A stretch of 45,740 bases of DNA from Bacteroidota bacterium (GCA_023430725.1 JAEYZD010000050.1:1-45740); one strand, 5' to 3'; counted from the stretch's first letter, positions 7,154 to 16,086 are shown. The notes: generated by a model not told the origin, from the letters alone. Program-made: numbers and translations.

Positions 7154-8472
7154 CTGTTGATCTTGTCATAGCCGGGAGGCGGATAAGACTGCATTCGCGC
7201 GAAGGGGTTTCCCTGCTGCCCGATGAGCGGTTCAGGGCGTTTACAGTGCCTTGTGATCAGGAACCTGATTTGCCGGTCGAGGTCGAAGTCGGCTCAGGGG
7301 AGATACCTGCTTCGGCGGTAAAGGTTTTTGATGCACAACTGATGGAGGAGGTTCCCGGCGGAGTGAGAAATACCGGCGAGCCTTTTTGGGAGATTTTTGC
7401 CGGCGATGGGATTACCTATGCTCGTGTATACCTTCAGGATAATGAAAGAATCCCTCTGCTGGTAATGCCTCATGGCGCAAGGCGATGGCAGATCTTTGCC
7501 GGCGGAGACCCTCAGGGTCAGAGTCACAGCGGCGGCTCAACCCTGACCGTCAACCCTCTTCCCTATCCCCTCGACGGGCTGCTTTTATATTTTCTGTTCT
7601 CACTGGGCGGAGATATAATGATACACGGCTCGGGGGTAGTTGCAGGCGGAAGAGGCTGGATATTCACAGGTCGTTCGGGAAGCGGCAAGACCACCATGGC
7701 ACGCATCTTTGACGATGCAGGCGACAGAGTCATACATGATGACCGTCTTGTGCTCCGCCGCGAGGGTTCCGGATGGGTGATGCACAATACTCCGGTATAC
7801 CGCAATGATGAACCTCGCTCTGCTCCGCTTGACCATCTCTGGGTTATCAGGCACGGTGCTGCAAATGTATCGGAACCGGTTGCCGGTGCAGAGGCTGTGG
7901 CTATGATTCTTGCCAATTGCATACAGCAGAACTGGGACCGGGAGGCGGCATTGCGACTGGCGGCAGCAGCAGATGACCTCGCCTCCTCGGTGAGGGTAAG
8001 CCGGCTGTCGTTTTTACCTGACGCCAGGGTACGTGACTATCTTCTGCTCCGGTCGACTGCTGATAAAACCCTTGTTGCCGGTGTTGTTCTCTCGATGCTT
8101 GATGAGGGGCGTTCCGTCACAGTCACGGCCGGCGGATACAGTATGTGGCCTGCCATCAGGCCGGGCGATGCGGTAGTGATTGATCCGGTTGGCACAAGAT
8201 TGCCGGAAGTCGGTGAGATAGTTGCGCTGAAGCGCGACGGAGGGTATGTGATACACAGGGTAACAGGAGTGACAGCAGGCAGGGATGCAACCCTCATCCA
8301 TACGCAGGGCGATGGCGTCACCCGTGAAGATGAGCCGGCTGACGCCGGTATGATTGCCGGAGTTGTAGGATCGGTGGTACGGTCCGGGAGGCAGCATCAA
8401 CCGCCCCCCAGACGCCTGCCGAGGTGGATGAACCGGATGACAGCCACGGTTGCCGGGTGGCTAAGGGGGTAG
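7150..8472 (+). CDS. Fusion of HPr-kinase-like domain and SipW-type S24/S26 peptidase domain
   Basis: A 440-aa, two-part protein. Residues 1-310 resemble the HprK-like kinases of RiPP and uncharacterised Bacteroidota clusters: MIHGSGVV before a P-loop GRSGSGKT (174-181), then HDD (196-198), corresponding to the HprK 'DD' motif. Residues 325-412 form an S26 signal-peptidase-like domain: SMWP with nucleophile Ser331, GDAVV, then HR with His369 in the place of the usual Lys (the SipW/eukaryotic Ser-His type), and TQGDG box E at 386-390. No transmembrane segment is visible, unlike true leader peptidases. The GTG start is chosen for the overlap with the upstream stop. These two functions are usually encoded separately; substrates are unknown. 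Confidence 0.78.
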   Translation: MTVDLVIAGRRIRLHSREGVSLLPDERFRAFTVPCDQEPDLPVEVEVGSGEIPASAVKVFDAQLMEEVPGGVRNTGEPFWEIFAGDGITYARVYLQDNERIPLLVMPHGARRWQIFAGGDPQGQSHSGGSTLTVNPLPYPLDGLLLYFLFSLGGDIMIHGSGVVAGGRGWIFTGRSGSGKTTMARIFDDAGDRVIHDDRLVLRREGSGWVMHNTPVYRNDEPRSAPLDHLWVIRHGAANVSEPVAGAEAVAMILANCIQQNWDREAALRLAAAADDLASSVRVSRLSFLPDARVRDYLLLRSTADKTLVAGVVLSMLDEGRSVTVTAGGYSMWPAIRPGDAVVIDPVGTRLPEVGEIVALKRDGGYVIHRVTGVTAGRDATLIHTQGDGVTREDEPADAGMIAGVVGSVVRSGRQHQPPPRRLPRWMNRMTATVAGWLRG

Positions 8473-8481
8473 CCGCACGGT

Positions 8482-8508
8482 TACAATTCCTGAACCCCTA
8501 CAGGGTTC
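8482..8508 (+). repeat. TACAATTCYT hairpin repeat, copy F3
   Basis: Head TACAATTCCT, then GAACCCC-TAC-AGGGTTC with six of seven pairs. It lies directly after the stop of the HprK-S26 fusion gene and 26 bp before copy F4. Confidence 0.75.
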
Positions 8509-8534
8509 CGGAGGGGGTGGGCGGGGCCTGCTTC

Positions 8535-8561
8535 TACAATTCTTGCAGGTCTGCGACCTGC
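8535..8561 (+). repeat. TACAATTCYT hairpin repeat, copy F4
   Basis: Head TACAATTCTT, then the perfect hairpin GCAGGTC-TGC-GACCTGC. It is nearly identical in stem to copies F5 and F6 about 21.6 kb away. Confidence 0.8.
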
Positions 8562-8628
8562 GGGAGGTCCCGTAAACAGAATGACATGAGGATTATCACG
8601 CTGTTTCGCAATTCTGTAATTTTTGCGG

Positions 8629-8636
8629 TACTTTTG
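8629..8636 (+). promoter_or_regulatory. -7 box of metH promoter (TACTTTTG)
   Basis: Consensus TAnnTTTG, 21 bp before the proposed metH start. The short leader leaves no room for a riboswitch here. Confidence 0.6.
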
Positions 8637-8657
8637 TCTAACTAAAAAAGTCAGACA

Positions 8658-11600
8658 TTGAAAAGATCTGTAAGAGAGGCACTGGCTGAGAGGATACTGG
8701 TCCTTGACGGCGCCATGGGGACCATGATACAGCGCCACCGGCTGACCGAGGAGCAGTACCGCGGTGCGCAATACGTCAGCCATCCGCAATCGCTGAAGGG
8801 CAATAATGACTTGCTCTCACTGACACAACCTGAAATCATACGGGGTATTCATCTCGACTACCTTGTCGCCGGAGCTGACATAATCAGCACCAATACCTTC
8901 AATGCAAACCGCATCTCCATGGCTGACTATGCCATGGAATCGCACGTATATGAGATGAACGTCGCTGCCGCCCGGCTGGCGCAGGAGGCAACAGCCCGTC
9001 ACCTAACAGAAACGGGCCGCGAAGCGTGGGTGGCCGGATCGGTTGGCCCCACCAATCGCACCGCCTCAATGTCGCCCGATGTCAATGACCCCGGCGCACG
9101 CACTGTAACATTCTCTGACCTGGCCGAGGCTTACGGTGAGCAGGTGAGAGGACTGATCGACGGTGGGGTAGACATACTTTTAGTAGAGACTGTTTTCGAC
9201 GGACTCAATGCCAAGGCTGCACTCTTTGCCATAAGCGGTATCCTTGAAGAGAAGGGAATTGACCTTCCCGTCATGGTCTCCGGCACTATCACCGATGCCA
9301 GCGGACGCACACTGACGGGACAGACCCTCGAGGCGTTCCTGATAACGATGGCGCACTACCCGCTGCTGAGCATCGGGCTGAACTGCGCACTGGGTGCGGA
9401 ACAGCTGAGACCCTTTATCGAGGAGCTGTCGGCAAAAGCCCCCTTCTTCGTCTCGGCACACCCCAACGCCGGGCTGCCAAACCAGTTCGCGGAGTATGAC
9501 CAGTCGCCAGATTATATGGGCAACATAATAAAGAACTTTCTGCAGAACGGCTGGGTCAACATCATCGGCGGCTGCTGCGGCACCACACCGGACCATATCA
9601 GAATCATTGCCTCCGTCGCCGCCGGGCAGACACCGAGAGGAGTCCCTGAAAAGAAGCACATCACGGCACTGGCAGGCCTCGAGCCGCTGGTGATCCGTCC
9701 CGATACCAACTTTATCAATATCGGTGAGCGTACCAACGTCGCCGGTTCCATAAAATTCGCGAGGCTGATCCGCGAGGGGAACTTCGCGGCAGCGCTTGAC
9801 GTGGCGCGCGACCAGGTTGAGGGCGGTGCGCAGGTGATTGACATCTGCATGGACGACGCCATGATTGACGGAGCGGCCACTATGAAACGGTTCATAAACA
9901 TCCTGATGAGTGAGCCTGACATTGCGAAGCTGCCCATCATGGTCGACTCCTCCAAGTGGGAGGTGCTTGAGGCCGGGCTGCAGTGCATCCAGGGTAAGCC
10001 GGTGGTAAATTCAATCAGCCTGAAGGAGGGCGAGGATGATTTCCTGAAGAAGGCGCGACTGGTGAGACGCTACGGTGCAGCGGCCGTTGTAATGCTCTTT
10101 GACGAGCGCGGCCAGGCGGACACGTTTGAGAGACGAAAAGAGGTGGCTGACAGGTCGTACCGGCTGCTGACAGAGAAGGCCGGTTTCCCGCCGGAGGATA
10201 TCTTCATTGACCCAAACGTCCTGGCAATTGCCACAGGCATCGAGGAACACAACAACTACGCCGTTGATTACATAAAGTGCACTGAATACATCAAGGCCAG
10301 CCTGCCATATGCAAGGGTGAGCGGCGGCGTAAGCAACCTCTCGTTCTCATTCCGTGGCAATGACCCGGTCAGGGAGGCGATGCACTCAGTATTTCTCTAT
10401 CATGCAATCAGGGCAGGGATGGACATGGGAATAGTCAATCCCGGACTGCTTAAGGTCTACACTTCAATTGAACCCAACCTGCTTCAGCTGACGGAGGATG
10501 TGGTGCTTAACCGCAGGAAGGATGCCACCGACAGGCTGCTGCAATATGCCTCGGGGATGAAGGGTACGAAGCAGGAAGAGGGGACGAAGCACCTGGAATG
10601 GCGCGACGGCGATGTGGTCAGTCGCATCAAACATGCACTGGTTAACGGAATAGACACTTTCATTGAGGACGATGTAGAGGAGGCACGTCCGCAATATGAC
10701 CGGGCACTGAGGGTGATAGAAGGTCCGCTGATGGACGGGATGAACGAGGTGGGTGACCTGTTCGGTTCGGGACGGATGTTCCTGCCGCAGGTGGTCAAGA
10801 GCGCCAGGGTGATGAAGAAGGCCGTGGCACGCCTGACACCGCACATTGAGGCGGAGATGAAGAGCGGCGAGGCATCATCGGCCGGCAAGGTGCTGCTGGC
10901 AACTGTCAAGGGCGACGTGCATGACATCGGCAAAAACATTGTGGGAGTGATTCTCTCGTGCAACAACTACGAGGTGATTGACCTCGGGGTGATGGTGCCT
11001 GCGGAAAAGATCCTTGACACGGCCGTGAGGGAGAATGTTGACTTCATCGGGCTGTCGGGACTGATAACCCCGTCACTTGAGGAGATGGTTCACATAGCTT
11101 CACTGATGGAGGAGCGCGGCATGAAAACACCCCTGCTGATCGGCGGGGCAACAACCTCAGAGATACACACTGCAGTCAGGATCGCGCCGGTCTATTCCTT
11201 CAGCGCTGTCTATGTGAAGGATGCATCCCGTGCCGTCCCGGTGATGTCGGGAATTGTGGCACCTGATGGTTCTCTGGGCCGGGCGTTGAAGGAAAAGTAT
11301 GAGAAGCTGCGGCTTGACCATGAGGCATCGCGAAAGCAGAAGAGGCTTGTCACGCTGGCGGCGGCCAGGCAGAATGCCATGCGTATGGTGACTCCGATGC
11401 CGGCACCCGCAATGCCGGGAGTGATCAACTCCGGGCCGGTGAGCCTGAGAACGCTGGCAGAGTATATCGACTGGACGTTCTTCTTTTTTGCATGGAAGAT
11501 CAACGGCAAGTACCCCGATATTTTTAATGATCCTGTCAAGGGGGCAGAGGCGAAGAAGCTGTACGATGATGCCCTGGCGATGATAGAGCGCATTATCAAT

Positions 11601-12308
11601 GAGAATCTAGTGGTTGCCGAGGCGCTTTCGGGGATCTTCCCGGCGGAGCGGCACGGCGATGATGTGAGGCTGATAACCGGCAGACCGGAATCCGCAGGCG
11701 GCACATCGGGCGCAACCACCGGCGAGGCCTGGCTTCGCTTCCTGCGTAACCAGGAGGAGAAGGAGACGGGGCATCATAACCTTTGCCTGGCCGACTTCGT
11801 TGCAGAAAAGGATGACCATGCCGGTCTCTTCGTGGTGACTGTGAAGACAGTTGAGAAACTTCCCGAAGGAATTGCCGGGGATGATTATTATACAATTATG
11901 CTGAGGATCCTCGCGGATCGCTTTGCGGAGGCTGCTGCCGAGTGGCTGCACCGCGAGATGCGAGTTAAGCACTGGGGCTATGCCGCCGGCGAGCAGCTCA
12001 CAGCCGCCGAGCTGTTCAAGGTGAAGTACCAGGGGATAAGACCGGCGCCGGGCTATCCGGCATGCCCGGATCACACCGGCAAGCAGGTGATATTTGATGT
12101 TCTCGGGGCGACTGAGCAGATCGGAGTAACTCTTACGGAAAGTTTCGTGATGGTGCCTGTCTCTTCGGTGTGCGGTTATATCTTTGCATCGCCCGGATCT
12201 TCATATTTCAACGTGGGCACAATAGGCAGGGACCAGCTTGAGGACTACGCCGCCAGGTGCGGCATGACCGTTGAGGAGGCTGCAAGATGGCTTGCCCCGA
12301 ATCTTTAA
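8658..12308 (+). CDS. metH: Cobalamin-dependent methionine synthase
   Basis: Transfers a methyl group from 5-methyltetrahydrofolate to homocysteine through methylcobalamin. All modules are present in 1216 aa: homocysteine/zinc domain (1-330; Zn ligands Cys243, Cys306, Cys307 in NCALG and GGCCGTTP), pterin-binding domain (about 345-620; NIGERTNVAGS), B12 cap and binding domains (about 650-890; DVHDIG with axial His755), and the C-terminal SAM-dependent reactivation domain (about 940-1216; RPAPGYPACPDHT). The start is a TTG, giving the expected N-terminus KRSVREALAERILVLDGAMG; no ATG occurs before the conserved block. A -7 box lies 21 bp upstream. metF follows after 9 bp, so the two are an operon. 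Confidence 0.97.
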   Translation: MKRSVREALAERILVLDGAMGTMIQRHRLTEEQYRGAQYVSHPQSLKGNNDLLSLTQPEIIRGIHLDYLVAGADIISTNTFNANRISMADYAMESHVYEMNVAAARLAQEATARHLTETGREAWVAGSVGPTNRTASMSPDVNDPGARTVTFSDLAEAYGEQVRGLIDGGVDILLVETVFDGLNAKAALFAISGILEEKGIDLPVMVSGTITDASGRTLTGQTLEAFLITMAHYPLLSIGLNCALGAEQLRPFIEELSAKAPFFVSAHPNAGLPNQFAEYDQSPDYMGNIIKNFLQNGWVNIIGGCCGTTPDHIRIIASVAAGQTPRGVPEKKHITALAGLEPLVIRPDTNFINIGERTNVAGSIKFARLIREGNFAAALDVARDQVEGGAQVIDICMDDAMIDGAATMKRFINILMSEPDIAKLPIMVDSSKWEVLEAGLQCIQGKPVVNSISLKEGEDDFLKKARLVRRYGAAAVVMLFDERGQADTFERRKEVADRSYRLLTEKAGFPPEDIFIDPNVLAIATGIEEHNNYAVDYIKCTEYIKASLPYARVSGGVSNLSFSFRGNDPVREAMHSVFLYHAIRAGMDMGIVNPGLLKVYTSIEPNLLQLTEDVVLNRRKDATDRLLQYASGMKGTKQEEGTKHLEWRDGDVVSRIKHALVNGIDTFIEDDVEEARPQYDRALRVIEGPLMDGMNEVGDLFGSGRMFLPQVVKSARVMKKAVARLTPHIEAEMKSGEASSAGKVLLATVKGDVHDIGKNIVGVILSCNNYEVIDLGVMVPAEKILDTAVRENVDFIGLSGLITPSLEEMVHIASLMEERGMKTPLLIGGATTSEIHTAVRIAPVYSFSAVYVKDASRAVPVMSGIVAPDGSLGRALKEKYEKLRLDHEASRKQKRLVTLAAARQNAMRMVTPMPAPAMPGVINSGPVSLRTLAEYIDWTFFFFAWKINGKYPDIFNDPVKGAEAKKLYDDALAMIERIINENLVVAEALSGIFPAERHGDDVRLITGRPESAGGTSGATTGEAWLRFLRNQEEKETGHHNLCLADFVAEKDDHAGLFVVTVKTVEKLPEGIAGDDYYTIMLRILADRFAEAAAEWLHREMRVKHWGYAAGEQLTAAELFKVKYQGIRPAPGYPACPDHTGKQVIFDVLGATEQIGVTLTESFVMVPVSSVCGYIFASPGSSYFNVGTIGRDQLEDYAARCGMTVEEAARWLAPNL

Positions 12309-12317
12309 ATTTGCCAG

Positions 12318-13280
12318 ATGAAAGGACCAAACGTAATTGATCTCATAAACAGCTCGAAGAAGCCGCTCTTCACCTTTGAGCTTCTTCCGCCGCTGAAGGG
12401 GCACAGCATAGACAGGATATACCACACGATTGAGGGATTGATGGAGTATGCGCCGGCGTATATTAATTTCACGTCTCACCGCAACGAGGTGGTGCTGACC
12501 GAGAGGCCCGACGGCCTTCTTGAGAAGCGCACTACCCGCAAGCGTCCCGGCACAATAGCCCTTGCCGCTGCGGTGAAGTACAAGTACAATGTCAATGTTG
12601 TGCCGCACATCCTCTGCGGCGGGTTCTCAAAGGAGGAGACGGAGAACGCACTGATAGAGATGAACTTTCTGGGTATCAATGATGTGCTTGCCCTTCGCGG
12701 TGATCCGCCCAAGGGGAGTCGCGCCTTCATCCCGGATCCGGGAGGTCATAAGAACACGAATGAACTTGTTCAGCAGATCGCTGACATGAACCGCGGCCAT
12801 TATCTTGATCCTGACCTGAAGAACACGGCTCCGACATCCTTCTGCATAGGCGTTGCCGGATATCCCGAGAAGCACTTCGAGGCGCCGAACCTGAAGAGTG
12901 ACATGATCAACCTGAAGCGCAAGGTGGATGCCGGGGCATGCTACATCGTCACGCAGATGTTTTTCGATAATGAAAAGTTCTATGCTTTCCGTGATGCGCT
13001 TCGTGAAATGGGAGTGACTGTGCCGGTGATTCCGGGCATCAAGCCTGTCTCTGCCATGACAGATGTGAACCTGCTGCCGCAGACATTCCATATCGACATG
13101 CCAGAGGAGCTTGTGCATGAGCTTTCAAAATGCCGAAGTGATGATGAGGCGCGTGAGGTTGGCATAGAGTGGGCCACTGCGCAGAGCCGTGACCTCCTTA
13201 AAAACGAAGTGCCGGGGATACATTACTATACCCTCGGCAGATCGGATAATATTGCACGGATAGTTAAAGCTTCATATTAG
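12318..13280 (+). CDS. metF: 5,10-methylenetetrahydrofolate reductase
   Basis: FAD-dependent reductase that makes the 5-methyl-THF used by MetH. At 320 aa it fits the bacterial enzyme. Motifs include FTFELLPP with the catalytic Glu near residue 21, ALRGDPP, CIGVAGYPEKH and ITQMFFD (here VTQMFFD). It starts 9 bp after the metH stop and is surely co-transcribed with it. The convergent metK ends 89 bp downstream. Confidence 0.95.
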   Translation: MKGPNVIDLINSSKKPLFTFELLPPLKGHSIDRIYHTIEGLMEYAPAYINFTSHRNEVVLTERPDGLLEKRTTRKRPGTIALAAAVKYKYNVNVVPHILCGGFSKEETENALIEMNFLGINDVLALRGDPPKGSRAFIPDPGGHKNTNELVQQIADMNRGHYLDPDLKNTAPTSFCIGVAGYPEKHFEAPNLKSDMINLKRKVDAGACYIVTQMFFDNEKFYAFRDALREMGVTVPVIPGIKPVSAMTDVNLLPQTFHIDMPEELVHELSKCRSDDEAREVGIEWATAQSRDLLKNEVPGIHYYTLGRSDNIARIVKASY

Positions 13281-13340
13281 AGGCTGAAGAACCGCCCGGC
13301 GTTCAGGACCGGTCAGAGCAGTTTACTTTCTCTGGCAGAC

Positions 13341-13363
13341 GGCCCGGTGAGCTTTGCCGGACC
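13341..13363 (-). terminator. Possible weak terminator hairpin downstream of metK
   Basis: GGCCCGG at 13341-13347 can pair with CCGGACC at 13357-13363 (one G-U pair) around a 9-nt loop, 7 bp past the metK stop. No T-tract follows on the minus strand, so termination function is doubtful. Confidence 0.3.
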
Positions 13364-13369
13364 ATCACT

Positions 13370-14629
13370 CTACAGCCCGAATTCCTTCTTAATGGCGCTG
13401 ACCTTGTTGAGCTCCTCCCACTTGAAGAGATCAACTTTGACCTTCTTGTCCGGCTTTCCGTTGGCTGACCTGAATGTCTTCTCCACGGTCTGCGGCTTGC
13501 GTCCCATGTGGCCGTAGGCAGCCGTTTCAAGGTAGATCGGCTTGCGCAGTCCGTAGGCTTTTTCTATCATCGCAGGGCGAAGGTCGAACATCTTTTCAAT
13601 GATCTTTGCGATCTCTCCGTCGCTCTGTTTCACTTTCGACGTCCCGAAGGTGTTTACGAAGATGCCAACCGGCTCAGCTACGCCGATGGCGTAGGATACC
13701 TGAACGAGCATCTCGCGGGCGACGCCGGCAGCAACCATGTTCTTGGCGATGTGGCGAACGGCGTAGGCTGCCGAGCGGTCGACCTTCGAGGGGTCCTTGC
13801 CCGAGAAGGCGCCGCCACCGTGTGCTCCGCGCCCGCCGTAGGTGTCGACGATGATCTTGCGTCCCGTGAGGCCGCTGTCGCCGTGAGGCCCGCCGATGAC
13901 GAACTTGCCGGTGGGGTTGACGTGGTATTTGATCTTACCGTCAAAGAGTTTCTGCACCTCCTTGCCGAACTGCGCCTTAACTCTCGGAACCAGGATATTG
14001 ATTACATCCTTTTTGATCGTCTCAAGCATCTTCTTTTCGTCCTTGTCGAAGTCGTCATGCTGTGTGGAAACGACTATTGTATGCACCCTCTTCGGCGTGC
14101 CGTTGTCATTGTACTCAATGGTGACCTGTGACTTGGAATCGGGTCTGACGTATTTCATCTGTTTGCCTTCACGGCGTATCTCTGCGAGCTGGTAAACAAG
14201 CTCATGAGCGATGTCAAGTGAAAGGGGGAGGAAGTTTTCGGTTTCGTCAATTGCGTAGCCGAACATCATTCCCTGGTCGCCTGCACCCTGGTCCTCCTTC
14301 TTCTTGCGGACGACGCCCTGGTTGATGTCGGGCGACTGCTCATGAATTGCGGAAAATATGCCGCATGAGTTGCCGTCGAACATGTATTCGGCCTTTGTAT
14401 AGCCGATGTGATTGATGACCTCGCGGATAATAGTCTGTACATCCACGTAGGTTTGTGTCCTGACCTCGCCTGCGACAACTACCTGTCCGGTAGTTACGAG
14501 GGTTTCGCATGCGACTTTCGATTCCGGGTCCCAGGCCAGGAAGTTGTCAAGCAGTGCGTCGGAGATCTGGTCGGCTACCTTGTCAGGGTGGCCTTCGGAT
14601 ACTGATTCAGAAGTAAATAAATAGCTCAT
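13370..14629 (-). CDS. metK: S-adenosylmethionine synthetase
   Basis: Makes SAM from methionine and ATP. The 419-aa protein has the family motifs SEGHPDKVADQISDA near the start, GAGDQGMMFGYA, and GGGAFSGKDPSKVDRSAAY. It is somewhat longer than the usual 380-400 aa, with extra residues around KEVQKLFDGKIKY and a longer C-terminus. Its position opposite metH-metF groups the methyl cycle in one locus. The -7 box lies 127 bp upstream of the start, unusually far for this window, leaving a leader that resembles a SAM-binding riboswitch. Confidence 0.97.
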   Translation of the reverse strand: MSYLFTSESVSEGHPDKVADQISDALLDNFLAWDPESKVACETLVTTGQVVVAGEVRTQTYVDVQTIIREVINHIGYTKAEYMFDGNSCGIFSAIHEQSPDINQGVVRKKKEDQGAGDQGMMFGYAIDETENFLPLSLDIAHELVYQLAEIRREGKQMKYVRPDSKSQVTIEYNDNGTPKRVHTIVVSTQHDDFDKDEKKMLETIKKDVINILVPRVKAQFGKEVQKLFDGKIKYHVNPTGKFVIGGPHGDSGLTGRKIIVDTYGGRGAHGGGAFSGKDPSKVDRSAAYAVRHIAKNMVAAGVAREMLVQVSYAIGVAEPVGIFVNTFGTSKVKQSDGEIAKIIEKMFDLRPAMIEKAYGLRKPIYLETAAYGHMGRKPQTVEKTFRSANGKPDKKVKVDLFKWEELNKVSAIKKEFGL

Positions 14630-14756
14630 CTGTTAATTTTTTAAGTTTAACAATGGCAGGGACGGATTGTTGGCAAAGCAGCGGTTGGATACCGGTTTAG
14701 CATTTTTTTCCGTGGTTGCAATCAGCGCAAATCTGTCCACCTGTCGAATAACGGGG
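14630..14756 (-). ncRNA. metK leader, candidate SAM (S-box-like) riboswitch
   Basis: A leader of about 120 nt lies between the -7 box at 14757-14764 and the metK ATG. Read on the minus strand it contains AGGTGGACAGATTTG, then TTGCAACC (about 14712-14719) and TGCTAAACC (about 14695-14703). GCAACC followed at short distance by TGCTAA is the hallmark of the S-box core, and GGTGGA also occurs in its 5' part. The helices between these motifs look short, so this would be a reduced or Bacteroidota-type variant. The motif match and the metK context support the call; I could not run a covariance search. Confidence 0.55.
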
Positions 14757-14764
14757 CAAAGATA
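14757..14764 (-). promoter_or_regulatory. -7 box of metK promoter (TATCTTTG)
   Basis: Consensus TAnnTTTG on the minus strand, with no better match nearer the start codon. It places transcription start about 120 nt before metK. Confidence 0.55.
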
Positions 14765-14936
14765 AGTAAATTTATGATTTGCGATCTGCGATTTATGAAT
14801 TGGGCGCAGACAATTCAGAATAGTAATAGAAATGTTGCTACAGCTCAATGAAAATATTCATACATAATGTAAGATACATAATGTATGATACAAATTGTTG
14901 GAAAAGGTGTATATTTGAAATGTAAAACGACTTATC
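14765..14936. other. AT-rich spacer with 14-bp tandem repeat before the ATPase gene
   Basis: No gene. 14773-14810 contains near-repeats of ATTTATGA and TGCGAT of a low-complexity kind. At 14860-14873 and 14874-14887 a 14-bp unit ATACATAATGTAAG/TG is repeated head to tail, each holding the near-palindrome TACATAATGTA. This could be a pair of operator sites for the downstream gene. The spacer is clearly more AT-rich than the metH-metK block. Confidence 0.55.
14910..14917 (+). promoter_or_regulatory. -7 box of the ATPase gene (TATATTTG)
   Basis: Consensus TAnnTTTG, 19 bp before the ATG and 22 bp after the tandem repeat at 14860-14887, a spacing at which a bound repressor could block or touch the polymerase. 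Confidence 0.55.
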
Positions 14937-16067
14937 ATGACTTCAAAGAATCCATTTCCGGTAGTCGGATATCATGGAAATAAGCTATTTTGCGACAGGG
15001 AGACAGAAGCTGAAAGACTTTTGAAGAATCTCACGGGAGGATTGAATACAACCCTGATTTCCCTTCGTAGAATGGGAAAAACAGCACTAATCTATCATGT
15101 ATTTGATGAAATATTAAAAAATAATCGATCGATTTGTCTCTATGTTGATCTTTATCCCACAAGAAACATCAGGGATCTTACCCGTCAGCTGGCAACAGTT
15201 TCAATGAATGTTCTGCCACGGAAAAAAAGGGCAGGGAATCGTTTTCTTACTTTCCTGAAAGGATTGAGGCCGGTTATTACCTATGATCCTCTGACAGGGG
15301 CGCCAGGGGTGAAGTTTGAGTATTCTTCTGCCTCGGAATATGAGGTTACGCTTAGTGCCCTGCTGAAGTTCCTTGATGAGCTCGGGACTGAAGTTTACCT
15401 TGCATTCGACGAATTCCAGTCGATTGCCTCATACGAGGAGGGAAATGCCGAGGCCATGCTGAGGACTATGATTCAGCCGCTGAAAAATATTCATTTCATA
15501 TTCAGCGGCAGCAACAGGCATATGATGAATGAGATCTTTCACAGCTCAAAGAGACCTTTCTTTGCAAGTACCAGGATTATGAGCCTGTCGGCAATCTCAA
15601 GTGACAGTTACGGCCGGTTCATCGGGGAGAGGTTTGCCGAAAACAAAAGAAGGATATCTCAGGAAGCAATCAGTTTTGTTCTTGGCTGGACCAGGAGGCA
15701 CACATATTATACCCAGTCTGTTTGTAATACCCTTTTCAGCACCGGTGCGAAAGAAATTGATATTCAGTTTGTGAAAGTGACGTGCGGGGAAATCCTGGAT
15801 GAACAGGAAAAGACATTTCTACAGTACCGCCATCTGCTGACATCCAACCAGTGGCATCTCCTCATGGCCGTGGCGAAGGAGGGGAAGGTATATAAGCCCC
15901 AGTCGGGAGAATTCCTTGGCAAACATTCCCTGGGAACGCCGGCCGGATCAAAGAGAGCCATTGATTCCCTGCTGGACAATGAGATGATTTATGAAGAGAT
16001 TGACGGCAACGGGAAGTACTATTCTGTATATGATCTTTTTCTCTCGAGGTGGCTGGAGCGGCAGTGA
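14937..16067 (+). CDS. Archaeal-type (ATPase_2-like) AAA+ P-loop protein
   Basis: 376 aa with the layout of the widespread 'ATPase predominantly from Archaea' group of STAND/AAA+ proteins. The N-terminus has FCDRETEAERLL before a Walker A SLRRMGKT (42-49); Walker B is VYLAFDEFQ (153-161); a sensor-like FSGSNRHMMNEIF follows; the last 60 residues form a winged-helix-like region (LASxNQWHLLMAVAKEG and after). Such genes are patchily distributed and often laterally transferred. Base composition, especially in the first half and upstream, is AT-richer than the neighbours. It stands alone with its own promoter and a possible terminator. Cellular role unknown. Confidence 0.8.
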   Translation: MTSKNPFPVVGYHGNKLFCDRETEAERLLKNLTGGLNTTLISLRRMGKTALIYHVFDEILKNNRSICLYVDLYPTRNIRDLTRQLATVSMNVLPRKKRAGNRFLTFLKGLRPVITYDPLTGAPGVKFEYSSASEYEVTLSALLKFLDELGTEVYLAFDEFQSIASYEEGNAEAMLRTMIQPLKNIHFIFSGSNRHMMNEIFHSSKRPFFASTRIMSLSAISSDSYGRFIGERFAENKRRISQEAISFVLGWTRRHTYYTQSVCNTLFSTGAKEIDIQFVKVTCGEILDEQEKTFLQYRHLLTSNQWHLLMAVAKEGKVYKPQSGEFLGKHSLGTPAGSKRAIDSLLDNEMIYEEIDGNGKYYSVYDLFLSRWLERQ

Positions 16068-16086
16068 TGTTCAGCCGGCAGTCTCC

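Noticed and set aside
14630..14764. SAM-II riboswitch in the metK leader
   Set aside because: The GCGCTGATT...AACC and GCTAAA pieces are similar, but the helix that should enclose the loop has no 3' partner; the S-box-like reading fits the motif order better.
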